Shown here: positions 34,200-42,474 of the stretch, in pieces | How the letters are laid out: each line of letters opens with the position of its first letter | Position numbering within the stretch: position 1 is the stretch's first letter | NCBI GenBank assembly: GCA_964574335.1 | Contig: CAZNNH010000005.1 | Coordinates: forward strand, 29,637 to 93,636 | From: CAZNNH01 sp964574335 | GTDB lineage: Bacteria > Acidobacteriota > Vicinamibacteria > Fen-336 | Direction: 5' to 3' | DNA: 64,000 nt | Made by a program: the position numbers and the translations under genes | The notes under the pieces: model-generated | Seen by the model: the letters and a program-made list of their open reading frames with translations, nothing else | What the model was told of the DNA's origin: nothing | The model's database searches: none

Positions 34200-34810
34200 T
34201 GGGCGCGGTTGCGGTAGAGCTGCTTGTCGACGACGGTGGCCATGGCTGTCTCGTCGAGGTCGCCTCCGAGGAAGGCGTTGATCCGCCGAGCCTGGCCGGC
34301 CGGGTCGTCGAGGACCTGGCGATACTCCACATCGAGGGCCTCGAACTGCGGCGCGTGCCTGAGGAGATAGCCGGCGCGCCACAGGTCGCTCTCGAGCAGC
34401 TCCCGCATCCTCGCGTCGTCGGCGTCGCTGGCTTCGCCCCGCCGCGCCAGCATCTTGGCCTGGGAGGCCAGGACCTCGCTCAGGTTCCGGCGCAGGAACA
34501 GCACCCGGTAGTTGTGGCTCGCTGGCAGCTCCTTGAGGAGGAAGGAGATGACCTTGATCGCCCGGCCCCGGGCGGCGTCCAGCCAGGACTTGTCCGCCTG
34601 CTCGGCCAGCCCCTTGACCCGCTCGTCCTCGTAGTAACCCTTGGGGTTGTCCTCGTCGGCGGTTCGGACGCCGTCGGCGACCAAGGGAAGGCCGCCCGCC
34701 TCCAGCATCTTCATCAGCATCGAGGTCCCCGACCGGGGCAGGCCGGACACCACCACGATCGGCTTGCCGAAGCGGGCCCGCCTGACCATCCTCGTGAGCT
34801 TCGAGACCAA
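34190..34810 (-). CDS. Sulfotransferase-family protein
   Basis: The 206-residue protein has the PAPS 5'-phosphosulfate-binding loop PIVVVSGLPRSGTSMLMKML near the N-terminus, and VIKVISFLL and YRVLFLRRNLSEVLASQ, which resemble the 3'-phosphate-binding region of sulfotransferases. It is short for the family but has both ends. TTG 34810 is preceded by AAGGAGG at ideal distance. The final Gly-Thr codons and the TGA are supplied by the terminal GGGGACATGA of the palindromic repeat, so insertion of the repeat may have reset the C-terminus. A TATCAT box on this strand (34837-34842) may be its -10. Confidence 0.8.
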   Translation of the reverse strand: MVSKLTRMVRRARFGKPIVVVSGLPRSGTSMLMKMLEAGGLPLVADGVRTADEDNPKGYYEDERVKGLAEQADKSWLDAARGRAIKVISFLLKELPASHNYRVLFLRRNLSEVLASQAKMLARRGEASDADDARMRELLESDLWRAGYLLRHAPQFEALDVEYRQVLDDPAGQARRINAFLGGDLDETAMATVVDKQLYRNRAQGT

Positions 34811-34923
34811 CTCACCCTCCTTGCTAGAGCCACGCTATGATAACTCGGCGCCCGGAAACGGACCCGGGCGTCTCTCGAGCGGGCCCTCACCCAAGGACCC
34901 GCCCCAAACCAGGGAGTCCGCCA

Positions 34924-37089
34924 TTGAGCACGCGTGCCACGAAGCTGCGATACCTCTGCCGTGCGGCCGCCGTCCTCGGCCTGCTGCTGGCGCTCCCGGT
35001 CCCCGCCCACGCGTATATCGGTCCCGGGGCGGGGTTCGCCCTGCTGTCGTCCTTCATGGTGTTGTTCACGACCATCATCGTGGCGATCGTCTCGTTGCTG
35101 GTGTGGCCGTTTCGGACGTTGTGGAGGGTGGTCAGCCGTCACAAGCCGCCCAAGCCGTGGGTCAAGCGGCTGATCGTGGTGGGCTTCGACGGCCAGGACG
35201 CGGGCCTGACCGAGCGGCTGATGGCCGAGGGCAAGCTGAAGAACTTCGAGAAGCTCAAGGCGATGGGCTGCTACAGCCGGCTGCGCACCACCTACCCCTC
35301 GATCACGCCCGTGGCCTGGTCCACCTTCAGCACCGGCACCGGGCCGGCCAAGCACGGGATCTTCGACTTCCTGGAGCGTGACCGCCGCTCGTACCTGCCG
35401 ATCCTCTCCTCGGTGCAGATCGGCTCCGTCGACCGGTTCCTGAAGATCGGCCGGTATCGAATCCCGCTCCAGAAGCCTGAGCTGCGCCTGCTCCGCAAGT
35501 CCAAGGCCTTCTGGTCGGTGCTGGGCGACAAGAGCGTGTGGAGCACGATCCTGCGCATGCCCATCACCTTCCCGCCCGAGCGGTTCCGAGGGGCGATGCT
35601 GAGCGCCATGTGCACGCCGGACCTGCTCGGCACCCAGGGGACGTTCCTGCTCTACACCACCCGCAAGGCGGAGGGCCGGTTCAAGGAAGGCGGGGTGCGG
35701 GTGGAGCTGCCCGCCGGCGGCGACGGGGCGGGACCGCGGTTCGAGACGGTGATCCAGGGACCGGAGAACATGTTCCGCCAGGGGAACCCCCCGCTCGAGA
35801 TCCCGATGCGGATCGAGGTCGACCGCGAGGCCCAGGTGACCAAGGTCCAGACGAACGGCAGCCTCACCGAGCTGCCCACCGGCCGTCTCAGCCCGTGGGT
35901 CCCCCTGACCTTCAAGGCCGCCCCCGGCATCAAGGTCTCGGGGCTCTGCCGGATGCTGGTGACCGAGGCGGACGAGCACTTCTCGCTGTACGTCAGCCCG
36001 ATCTGCCTGGACCCCGAGAAGCCGGCGATGCCCATCTCCCACCCCTCGTACTACGCCACGTACCTGGCCAAAATGGTCGGCCCGTACTCGACGCTGGGGC
36101 TGGCCGAGGACACCTGGGCCCTGAACGAGGGCGTGATCGACGACTCCACCTTCCTGCAGATGACGCTCGAGATCGAGGACGAGCGCGAGCGGATGTTCTG
36201 GAAGGCCCTGGACCGCCTGCGAGCGGGGAGCCTGGCTTGCGTCTTCGACGCCACCGACCGGATCCAGCACATGTTCTGGCGCTACACCGAGGAGGGGCAT
36301 CCGGCCGCCCGAGGCCAGCAGGACCCGAAGCACAAGAACGCCATCGAGGAGATGTACGTCCGCAACGATGGCCTGGTGGGGCGGGTGATGGAGCGGCTGC
36401 GCAAGGGGGACCTGCTGATCGTCCTCTCCGACCACGGCATGACCTCCTTCCGGCGCGGCTGCAACCTCAACCGCTGGTTGTACGAGCAGGGCTACCTGGC
36501 CCTGAAGGAGGGGCGCGACGGCTCCTCCGAGTGGCTCCGCGACGTCGACTGGAAGAGGACCCGGGCCTACGTGGTGGGGCTCACCGGGCTGTTCCTGAAC
36601 ATCAAGGGGCGGGAGTCCGAAGGCGTGGTCGAGCCGGGCGAGCCGGCCGGCGCCTTGAAGGCGGAGCTCATCGAGCGGTTGAGCGGCCTGATCGACGAGG
36701 AGACCGGGGAGCGGGCCATCAACCAGGCGTTCGACACCTCGGCCATCCACGAGGGGCCCTACCTGGGCCGGGGCCCCGACCTGCTGGTGGGCTACAACCG
36801 CGGCTACCGGCACTCCTGGGACTGCGCCTCCGGCGTGGTCGCCGGCAAGGTGTTCGAGGACAACGTCAAGGCCTGGAGCGCCGACCACTGCGTCGATCCG
36901 AGGCTGGTGCCGGGCGTGCTTTTCTGCAGCCATCCGATCGAGGCCCAGGACCCGTCGCTTGTGGACCTGGCTCCGACCGTGCTGCGTCTGTTCGGCCTGC
37001 CTCCGGCCCCCTACATGGAGGGCCGGCCGCTGTTCGAGACCAATCCCCTCACCCGCCCGCGTCCCGAGCCGGCGGCGGTGTCCCAGTGA
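34924..37089 (+). CDS. Alkaline-phosphatase-superfamily phosphodiesterase, membrane anchored
   Basis: The 721-residue protein has an N-terminal signal or membrane region (LLLALPVPAHA, then GFALLSSFMVLFTTIIVAIVSLLVWPF) and a type I phosphodiesterase/nucleotide pyrophosphatase domain: LIVVGFDGQDAGLTERLM (first metal Asp), YPSITPVAWSTFSTGTGPAKHGIFDF (nucleophile Ser/Thr region), LIVLSDHGMTSF (metal Asp and His) and SADHCVDPRLVPGVLF (metal His). It may cleave phosphodiester bonds in lipids, glycans or nucleotides at the cell surface. I start at TTG 34924 (GGAG upstream) where the signal peptide begins. Overlaps the next homologous gene by 4 nt. Confidence 0.83.
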   Translation: MSTRATKLRYLCRAAAVLGLLLALPVPAHAYIGPGAGFALLSSFMVLFTTIIVAIVSLLVWPFRTLWRVVSRHKPPKPWVKRLIVVGFDGQDAGLTERLMAEGKLKNFEKLKAMGCYSRLRTTYPSITPVAWSTFSTGTGPAKHGIFDFLERDRRSYLPILSSVQIGSVDRFLKIGRYRIPLQKPELRLLRKSKAFWSVLGDKSVWSTILRMPITFPPERFRGAMLSAMCTPDLLGTQGTFLLYTTRKAEGRFKEGGVRVELPAGGDGAGPRFETVIQGPENMFRQGNPPLEIPMRIEVDREAQVTKVQTNGSLTELPTGRLSPWVPLTFKAAPGIKVSGLCRMLVTEADEHFSLYVSPICLDPEKPAMPISHPSYYATYLAKMVGPYSTLGLAEDTWALNEGVIDDSTFLQMTLEIEDERERMFWKALDRLRAGSLACVFDATDRIQHMFWRYTEEGHPAARGQQDPKHKNAIEEMYVRNDGLVGRVMERLRKGDLLIVLSDHGMTSFRRGCNLNRWLYEQGYLALKEGRDGSSEWLRDVDWKRTRAYVVGLTGLFLNIKGRESEGVVEPGEPAGALKAELIERLSGLIDEETGERAINQAFDTSAIHEGPYLGRGPDLLVGYNRGYRHSWDCASGVVAGKVFEDNVKAWSADHCVDPRLVPGVLFCSHPIEAQDPSLVDLAPTVLRLFGLPPAPYMEGRPLFETNPLTRPRPEPAAVSQ

Positions 37090-39044
37090 AGGTCGGCCGG
37101 GCGCTGTGCCTGCTTGCCTCTCTGGCGGGGACCTGGGGCTGTGGCGGTGCCGTCGAGCGGCGTCCGTCGGTGATCGTGCTCGGCTTCGACGGGATGGACT
37201 TCGACCTGACCCGCCGCCTGATTTCGGAGGGGCAGCTCCCGAGCTTCAGCCGGCTTCAGGAGACCGGCGGATTCCAGCCGCTCGGCACGTCGATCCCGCC
37301 CCAGAGCCCGGTGGCCTGGTCCGACTTCATCACCGGGATGGACGCCGGCGGGCACGGCATCTTCGACTTCATCCACCGCGACCCGGCGACGATGGCCCCG
37401 TATCTCTCCACCAGCCGAGCGGTGGGCGCGAGCCGAAGCTTGAAGCTGGGCAGGTGGCAGATCCCCCTCCAGGGTGGGCGCATCGAGCTGCTGCGCCGAG
37501 GCCAACCGTTCTGGGAGGTCCTGGAGCAGCACGGGGTCCCGACCACGATCATGCGCATCCCGGCCAACTTCCCCCCTTCCGGGACCGCCTCCCGCGAGCT
37601 GAGCGGGATGGGGACGCCCGACGCCGCAGGGACGCCCGGCACATTCTCCTTCTTCACCTCCGAGCCGTTCGCCTTCGAGGGTAAGCAGATGTCCGGCGGC
37701 AAGGTGTATCCGGTGGATGTCGTCGACAACGTGGTGCTGGCGCAGCTTCACGGCCCGGACAACCCGTTCCTGGTCGAGGCCAAAGGTCTGGTCTCCGACT
37801 TCTCGGTCTTCATCGATCCCGACAAGCCCGTGGTCAAGCTGGTGCTGGGGGACGAGGAGCGCATCCTCCGCGTGGGGGAATGGACCGACTGGGTGCCGTT
37901 CGAGTTCGAGATGCTCCCCACCCAGTCCCTGGCCGCCGAGGTCCGCTTCTACCTGAAGTCGGTGCGTCCCGAGCTCCAGCTCTACGCCAGCCCGCCGAAC
38001 TTCGACCCGATGGCGCCGATGGTGCCGCTGTCGACGCCGGCCGGGTTCGTCACCGAGCTGGCCCGAGCCTCCGGTCGCTACTACACGCAGGGGATGCCCG
38101 AGGACACCCACACCCTGAGCGAGGGGGTCTTCGACGTGCCGGAGTTCCTGAAGCAGGCGGAGCTGGCGGGGAAGGAGATCCTGGACCAGTACCCTCACGT
38201 GCTGGCCGACTTCGGCGGCGGCCTGCTCTTCTACTACTTCGGCAACGGCGACCAGGTCTCCCACATGATGTGGCGTTCCCTAGACCCGGGCCACCCGGCC
38301 TACGATCCGGTCCGCGACGCACCGTACGCCGACGTGATCCCGGGGATCTACCGGCAGTTCGACGGCATCGTCGGCTACACCCTGGAGCACATGGAGCCCG
38401 GCACCCTGCTGGTGGTCATGTCCGACCACGGCTTCACGAGCTGGCGCCGGAAGTTCCAGCTCAACGCCTGGCTGGCCCAGAACGGCTACCTGGTCCGGAA
38501 GGACCCGGGCCTTCAGGAGGACCCTGAGTACTTCGCAAACGTGGACTGGGCCAAGACCCGGGCCTACGGCCTGGGGATCAACGGCCTCTACATCAACCTG
38601 CGTGGCCGGGAGCGCTACGGATCGGTCGCACCTTCGGAGCGTGAGGCGCTGATGGACGAGATCGCCGAGCGGCTGCTGTCGACGGTCGACCCGAAGACGG
38701 GGACTCCGGCGATCACCCACGTGTTCGAGCGCGAGCAGGCCTACCACGACCGCGGCTACCTGGAGGTCGGCCCCGACCTGGTGGTGGGCTACGCCAAGGG
38801 CTGGCGCTGCGCCAACGAGTCGGCGCTGGGTGGCGTGGAGCGGGAGGTCTTCGCCGACAACGGCGACCCGTGGAGCGGGGACCACCTGATGGATCCGGAG
38901 GCCGTGCCCGGGATCCTGCTCACCAGCCGACCCCTCAAGCGCCCGGCCGGCAAGCTCAAGGATCTGGCCGCCTCGATCTTGGCCGAGTTCGGCATCGAAG
39001 GTTTCCCGCATCGGCCGGTCGGGCGACCCCAAGGAGAGAGCTGA
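37086..39044 (+). CDS. Alkaline-phosphatase-superfamily phosphodiesterase, exported paralogue
   Basis: The 652-residue protein is a paralogue of the preceding gene: VIVLGFDGMDFDLTRRLI, PPQSPVAWSDFITGMDAGGHGIFDFIHRD, LLVVMSDHGFTSWRRKFQLN and SGDHLMDPEAVPGILL carry the same metal and nucleophile positions. The N-terminus (CLLASLAGTWGCGG) looks like a lipoprotein signal, although Thr-Trp-Gly-Cys is an imperfect lipobox. GTG 37086 overlaps the upstream stop, and the stop codon region meets the small gene that follows. Two linked copies suggest a heteromeric pair or two related substrates; the substrate is unknown. Confidence 0.82.
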   Translation: MKVGRALCLLASLAGTWGCGGAVERRPSVIVLGFDGMDFDLTRRLISEGQLPSFSRLQETGGFQPLGTSIPPQSPVAWSDFITGMDAGGHGIFDFIHRDPATMAPYLSTSRAVGASRSLKLGRWQIPLQGGRIELLRRGQPFWEVLEQHGVPTTIMRIPANFPPSGTASRELSGMGTPDAAGTPGTFSFFTSEPFAFEGKQMSGGKVYPVDVVDNVVLAQLHGPDNPFLVEAKGLVSDFSVFIDPDKPVVKLVLGDEERILRVGEWTDWVPFEFEMLPTQSLAAEVRFYLKSVRPELQLYASPPNFDPMAPMVPLSTPAGFVTELARASGRYYTQGMPEDTHTLSEGVFDVPEFLKQAELAGKEILDQYPHVLADFGGGLLFYYFGNGDQVSHMMWRSLDPGHPAYDPVRDAPYADVIPGIYRQFDGIVGYTLEHMEPGTLLVVMSDHGFTSWRRKFQLNAWLAQNGYLVRKDPGLQEDPEYFANVDWAKTRAYGLGINGLYINLRGRERYGSVAPSEREALMDEIAERLLSTVDPKTGTPAITHVFEREQAYHDRGYLEVGPDLVVGYAKGWRCANESALGGVEREVFADNGDPWSGDHLMDPEAVPGILLTSRPLKRPAGKLKDLAASILAEFGIEGFPHRPVGRPQGES

Positions 39045-39238
39045 TGTTTGGTTCCAAGTCGATCAAGCTGGACCAGGACCTGCTGGCGAAGGTCAAGAAG
39101 TACTCGGACATCGCCGGCTACTCCTCACCCGAGGAGTTCATCACCCACGCCCTCGAGAAAGAGCTGGCCAAGCTGGAGGGCGCGGACTCGGAGGAGGAGA
39201 TCAAGAAGAGGCTGCGCGGCCTCGGCTACATCTCCTGA
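39044..39238 (+). CDS. Small ribbon-helix-helix-like protein
   Basis: The 64-residue protein (KSIKLDQDLLAKVKKYSDIAGYSSPEEFITHALEKELAKLEG) has the strand-helix-helix pattern of ribbon-helix-helix DNA-binding proteins and an acidic tail ending RLRGLGYIS. The same RGLGYI tail is often seen in proteins linked to phosphodiesterases of this kind, so a protein-protein role is possible. The ATG overlaps the upstream stop by one base and GGAGAGAG precedes it. It is translationally linked to the phosphodiesterase pair. Confidence 0.6.
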   Translation: MFGSKSIKLDQDLLAKVKKYSDIAGYSSPEEFITHALEKELAKLEGADSEEEIKKRLRGLGYIS

Positions 39239-39255
39239 GGAGGGCGAAGGCTCCC

Positions 39256-40077
39256 ATGTCGTCCATCAACGGCGTCCTGCGCAAAGGCTGTGATCTCGCC
39301 CTGGCCCCCTTCCAGGGCCTTCCGGCATGGGTGGGCCTGGTGGTGGTGTCGCTGGTCGCGGCCATCGGCATGCTCCTGGTCTTCAAGCGGACCTCGAACC
39401 AGGACCAACTGGCTGCGGTCAAGCGGCGGATCCACGCCTGCCTGTTCGAGATCCGGCTCTACAACGACGACCTGCGCGCGATCCTCCGGGCCCAGGTCGA
39501 GATCCTGCGCCACAACCTCACCTACCTGCGGCTGTCGTTCCTGCCCATGATCTGGATGATCGTGCCGCTGGTGCTGGTGATCGCCCAGCTCGAGTTCCAC
39601 TACGACTATCGCGGCCTTATGCCGGGGGAGACGGCCGTGGTGAAGGTACGGCTGAAAGGGGAGCCGACGGCGCGGCCCGAGGCCGCCCTTCAGGCGCCCG
39701 ATGGGTTGCGCGTCGAGACGCCGGCGGTGTGGATCCCGAGCCAGCGGGAGCTGGCCTGGAGGATCGCTGCCGAGCGGCGAGGCGACTACCACCTCGAGGT
39801 GGTGGTGGACGGTGACGCCGAGAGCAAGACGGTCCGGGTCTCGGACCGGGTGGTCCGGCTGTCGCCGCTCCGGGTGACGAGCGGCTTCATGGACGAGCTG
39901 ATCTACCCGGCCGAGGCGCCGCTGCCGGCGGCCAGCCGGCTGGCTTCGATCGCCCTCGTCTACCCGGACCGCGACTTCGAGGTGATGGGGTTCGGCCTCC
40001 ACTGGATGGTGGTGTTTTTCATCCTGTCGATCGTCTTCGCCTTCGCCCTGAAGGGCCGGTTCGGCGTGACGATCTAG
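39256..40077 (+). CDS. Membrane protein with EMC3/TMCO1 (DUF106)-like architecture
   Basis: The 273-residue protein has a first transmembrane helix (VGLVVVSLVAAIGMLLVF, about 26-43), a charged helical stretch (NQDQLAAVKRRIHACLFEIRLYNDD...QVEILRHNLTYLRLS), a second helix (MIWMIVPLVLVIAQL), a soluble beta-rich insert (about 120-235) and a third helix at the C-terminus (MVVFFILSIVFAFALKGRF). TM, coiled-coil, TM, TM is the plan of the Oxa1-superfamily proteins EMC3/TMCO1 and archaeal DUF106. Homology is an inference from topology and the SFLPM/P pattern. It is co-oriented with the phosphodiesterase genes, 17 nt after the small protein, and converges with the ABC-F gene with 4 nt overlap. Confidence 0.6.
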   Translation: MSSINGVLRKGCDLALAPFQGLPAWVGLVVVSLVAAIGMLLVFKRTSNQDQLAAVKRRIHACLFEIRLYNDDLRAILRAQVEILRHNLTYLRLSFLPMIWMIVPLVLVIAQLEFHYDYRGLMPGETAVVKVRLKGEPTARPEAALQAPDGLRVETPAVWIPSQRELAWRIAAERRGDYHLEVVVDGDAESKTVRVSDRVVRLSPLRVTSGFMDELIYPAEAPLPAASRLASIALVYPDRDFEVMGFGLHWMVVFFILSIVFAFALKGRFGVTI

Positions 40078-42119
40078 TCGGCTTCCTCCTGTAGGGCCTC
40101 CCACTGGCTCATCAGGCTGCCCACCTCCCACATCAGGGCCTGGTGGTCGGAGACGGCCTGGTTGGCCTCGGTGCGGTTGGCGTAGAAGCCGGGGCTGGCC
40201 ATTCTGGCCTCCAGGCCCTTGACGGCTCCCTCCTTCTCCGCGATCCGCCGTTCCAGCTCGGCGATCCGCTGCTGTCGTTGGCGGGCCTCCCGCTCCAGCG
40301 CCTGGCGTGACCGGGCGGCGTGGGTCGGTCGCAGCCGCGGCGCCATCGGGTCGTGGGTGGGAGAGGGCTCCTTCTGACGCTTGCGCTCGGCCTTGCGGGC
40401 GCGGGCGTTGGGCCGGCCTGTCTTCCGGGTGTCTTCGGGGGACGGGGTGACGGCGGGAGCTGCCTTGGGCGCGGCGGCAGGCACGGCGGACGCCGCTGGC
40501 GGCGCCCCCTGGGCGCTCTGGGCCTTCCAGTAGAGGAAGTCCTCGTACCCGCCCGGGTAGGGGAGGATCTGGCCCTCGCCGACCTCGATCACCTTGGTGG
40601 CCAGACGGTCGACGAAGTAGCGGTCGTGGGAGACGAACAGCAGCGTCCCGCCGTAGTCCGAAAGCGCGTCGAGCAGGACCTGCTTGGAGTCGAGATCGAG
40701 ATGATTGGTGGGCTCGTCGAGCAGCAGCAGGTTGCTCGGCACCAGCAGCATCTTGGCCAGCGCCAGGCGATTGCGCTCCCCGCCCGACAGCACCGCCACC
40801 GGCTTGTGGACGTCGTCGCCGCTGAACAGGAAGCCGCCGAGGATGTTGCGGAGCATCGGCACCATCGAGAGCGGGCTGCCGCTGCAGATCTCGTCGTAGA
40901 CGGTGCGTGCCGAGCTGAGCGCGTCGGCCTGGTTCTGGGCGAAGTACTGGGAGCTGACCTTGTGCCCTTCCAGTCGGATCCCGTCGTCGGGGCGGTCGAT
41001 GCCCGCCAGCACCCTCATCAAGGTCGACTTGCCGGCTCCGTTCGGGCCCACGATGGCGACGCGGTCGCCACGCTCCACCATCAGGTCCACCCGGTCCAGG
41101 ACCGCCAGCTCGCCGTACGCGCGCCGCACACCCTTGAGCTCGAGGACCACCCGGCCGGGTCGGGCAGCCTCGGGGAACTTGAAGCGGATCTGCTTGCGCT
41201 GCGGGGGGATCTCGATGCGCTTCACCTTCTCCAGCATCTTGATCCGGCTCTGGACCTGGCGGGCCTTGGTGGCCTGGTAGCGGAACTTGTTGATGAAGGC
41301 GGTGGCCTTGGCCACCTCTTCCTCCTGGCGGCGGTGCGCCTCCAGCAGCCGCTCCATCCGGGCGGCGTGCTCGACCAGGTAGCTCGAGTAGTTGCCGTGG
41401 TAGTCGGTGAGCGCCTTCAGGCCAAGCTGGGTGATGCGCTTGACGGTGGAGTCGAGAAAGTAGCGGTCATGGGAGACCAGGATCACCGACCCTGGGTAGT
41501 CGGCCAGGTACTCCTCCAGCCAGTTGCGGGCTGGCAGGTCCAGGTGGTTGGTGGGCTCGTCCATCAGCAGCAGGTTGGGGCGGGCCAGCAGCAGCTTGGC
41601 CAGCGCGATGCGCATCTGCCACCCCCCCGAGAACTGCTCGGTGGGCCGCTTCTGGTCCTCGAGGGAGAAGCCGAGCCCCTTCAGGACCTCGGCGATCCGG
41701 GCCTCCATCTCGTAGCCGCCGAGCTGCTTGAAGCGCTCGGTAACCTCGGCGTAGCGCAGGAGCTGCTTGTGGTGGACGTCGTCGTCGGCGGTGGCGTGGG
41801 CCAGGGCCTCCTCGATCCGGTGCTGCTCGTCCTTGAGGGCCAGCAGCTCCTGGAACGCCAGCACGACCTCGTCGTAGACGCTACGGCCGGCATGGACGAT
41901 GCCGTCCTGGGGGAGGTAGCCGATGGTGGTGTCGGATGCCATCCGGATGGCGCCGGCGTCGGGGGCCTCGAGCCCCGCCAGCATCCGCAGCAGCGTGGTC
42001 TTGCCGGAGCCGTTGGGGCCTGACAGGCCGATCCGGTCCCTCTTCTTGACGTGCCACGAGGCATCTTCCAGCAGCACCTGATCGCCGTAGCGTTTGCACA
42101 GCCCCTCGACGTGGATCAT
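40074..42119 (-). CDS. ABC-F family ATPase (Uup/YheS-like ribosome factor)
   Basis: The 681-residue protein has two nucleotide-binding domains without membrane segments: Walker A GPNGSGKTT (about 35) and GPNGAGKST (about 350), signatures FSGGWQMRIALAKLL and LSGGERNRLALAKML, Walker B LLLMDEPTNHLDL and LLLLDEPTNHLDL, joined by a linker with KARQVQSRIKMLEK as in ABC-F proteins. A long C-terminal extension (about 530-681) is Ala/Pro-rich then coiled coil, as in Uup. ABC-F proteins act on ribosomes during translation stress; some give resistance to ribosome-targeting drugs, but this is not of an obviously specialised type. Confidence 0.93.
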   Translation of the reverse strand: MIHVEGLCKRYGDQVLLEDASWHVKKRDRIGLSGPNGSGKTTLLRMLAGLEAPDAGAIRMASDTTIGYLPQDGIVHAGRSVYDEVVLAFQELLALKDEQHRIEEALAHATADDDVHHKQLLRYAEVTERFKQLGGYEMEARIAEVLKGLGFSLEDQKRPTEQFSGGWQMRIALAKLLLARPNLLLMDEPTNHLDLPARNWLEEYLADYPGSVILVSHDRYFLDSTVKRITQLGLKALTDYHGNYSSYLVEHAARMERLLEAHRRQEEEVAKATAFINKFRYQATKARQVQSRIKMLEKVKRIEIPPQRKQIRFKFPEAARPGRVVLELKGVRRAYGELAVLDRVDLMVERGDRVAIVGPNGAGKSTLMRVLAGIDRPDDGIRLEGHKVSSQYFAQNQADALSSARTVYDEICSGSPLSMVPMLRNILGGFLFSGDDVHKPVAVLSGGERNRLALAKMLLVPSNLLLLDEPTNHLDLDSKQVLLDALSDYGGTLLFVSHDRYFVDRLATKVIEVGEGQILPYPGGYEDFLYWKAQSAQGAPPAASAVPAAAPKAAPAVTPSPEDTRKTGRPNARARKAERKRQKEPSPTHDPMAPRLRPTHAARSRQALEREARQRQQRIAELERRIAEKEGAVKGLEARMASPGFYANRTEANQAVSDHQALMWEVGSLMSQWEALQEEAD

Positions 42120-42126
42120 CCAGGCC

Positions 42127-42369
42127 TCAAGCCTCGGGGGGCAGGTTCAGGAACTCGAGGCAGGAGCGGGCCAGCAGCTCCCGATGCTGGGGGTCCAGGA
42201 AGTTGAGGCGGTACTCGTTGACCACCCGGACCTCCACCGCCTCCCACTCCTTCCAGCAGTCGGCGCAGACCGAGGCCAGCAGGCGCTCCTTGACCTTCTT
42301 GCCGAACGGGACGCGCTTGGCCTCGGGGGGCTCGGCGGTCTTTCCACAACGTCGACAGACGAGGGGCAT
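42127..42369 (-). CDS. YggX-like iron-trafficking family protein with CxxC zinc site
   Basis: The 80-residue protein starts MPLVCRRCGKTAEPPEAKRVPFGKK, then CADCWKEW and VRVVNEYRLNFLDPQHRELLARSCLEFL. The last block matches the YggX/Fe(2+)-trafficking family (INEKRLNxxDPEHRKLL). Unlike classical YggX it has two CxxC pairs that could bind zinc or iron. ATG 42369 has GGAGG at good distance; the longer start at 42387 is less suited. It sits 7 nt from the ABC-F start on the same strand and probably shares the promoter at 42391-42419. Confidence 0.75.
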   Translation of the reverse strand: MPLVCRRCGKTAEPPEAKRVPFGKKVKERLLASVCADCWKEWEAVEVRVVNEYRLNFLDPQHRELLARSCLEFLNLPPEA

Positions 42370-42390
42370 CGGATCCTCCGCAAACATTCG

Positions 42391-42419
42391 AGTATAGCGG
42401 CAGGGCGCGCGGGAGCGAA
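42391..42419 (-). promoter_or_regulatory. Promoter of the YggX-like/ABC-F operon
   Basis: Minus-strand TTCGCT (42414-42419), 17-nt spacer, TATACT (42391-42396), 21 nt before ATG 42369. The -10 box is strong in such GC-rich DNA; the -35 is weak. Confidence 0.55.
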
Positions 42420-42436
42420 GGGCCCAGGACGCTCGT

Positions 42437-42466
42437 TTGCCAGCGGGAAGGGCCAGGCACCATAAT
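42437..42466 (+). promoter_or_regulatory. Promoter of the DEAD-box helicase gene
   Basis: TTGCCA (42437-42442), 18-nt spacer, CATAAT (42461-42466), only 8 nt before ATG 42475. No SD is present, so the mRNA is probably leaderless. It is divergent from the YggX-like promoter. Confidence 0.6.
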
Positions 42467-42474
42467 GCTCGACC

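Noticed and set aside
39044..39238. Toxin-antitoxin antitoxin
   Set aside because: No toxin gene is adjacent; its neighbours are phosphodiesterases and a membrane protein.
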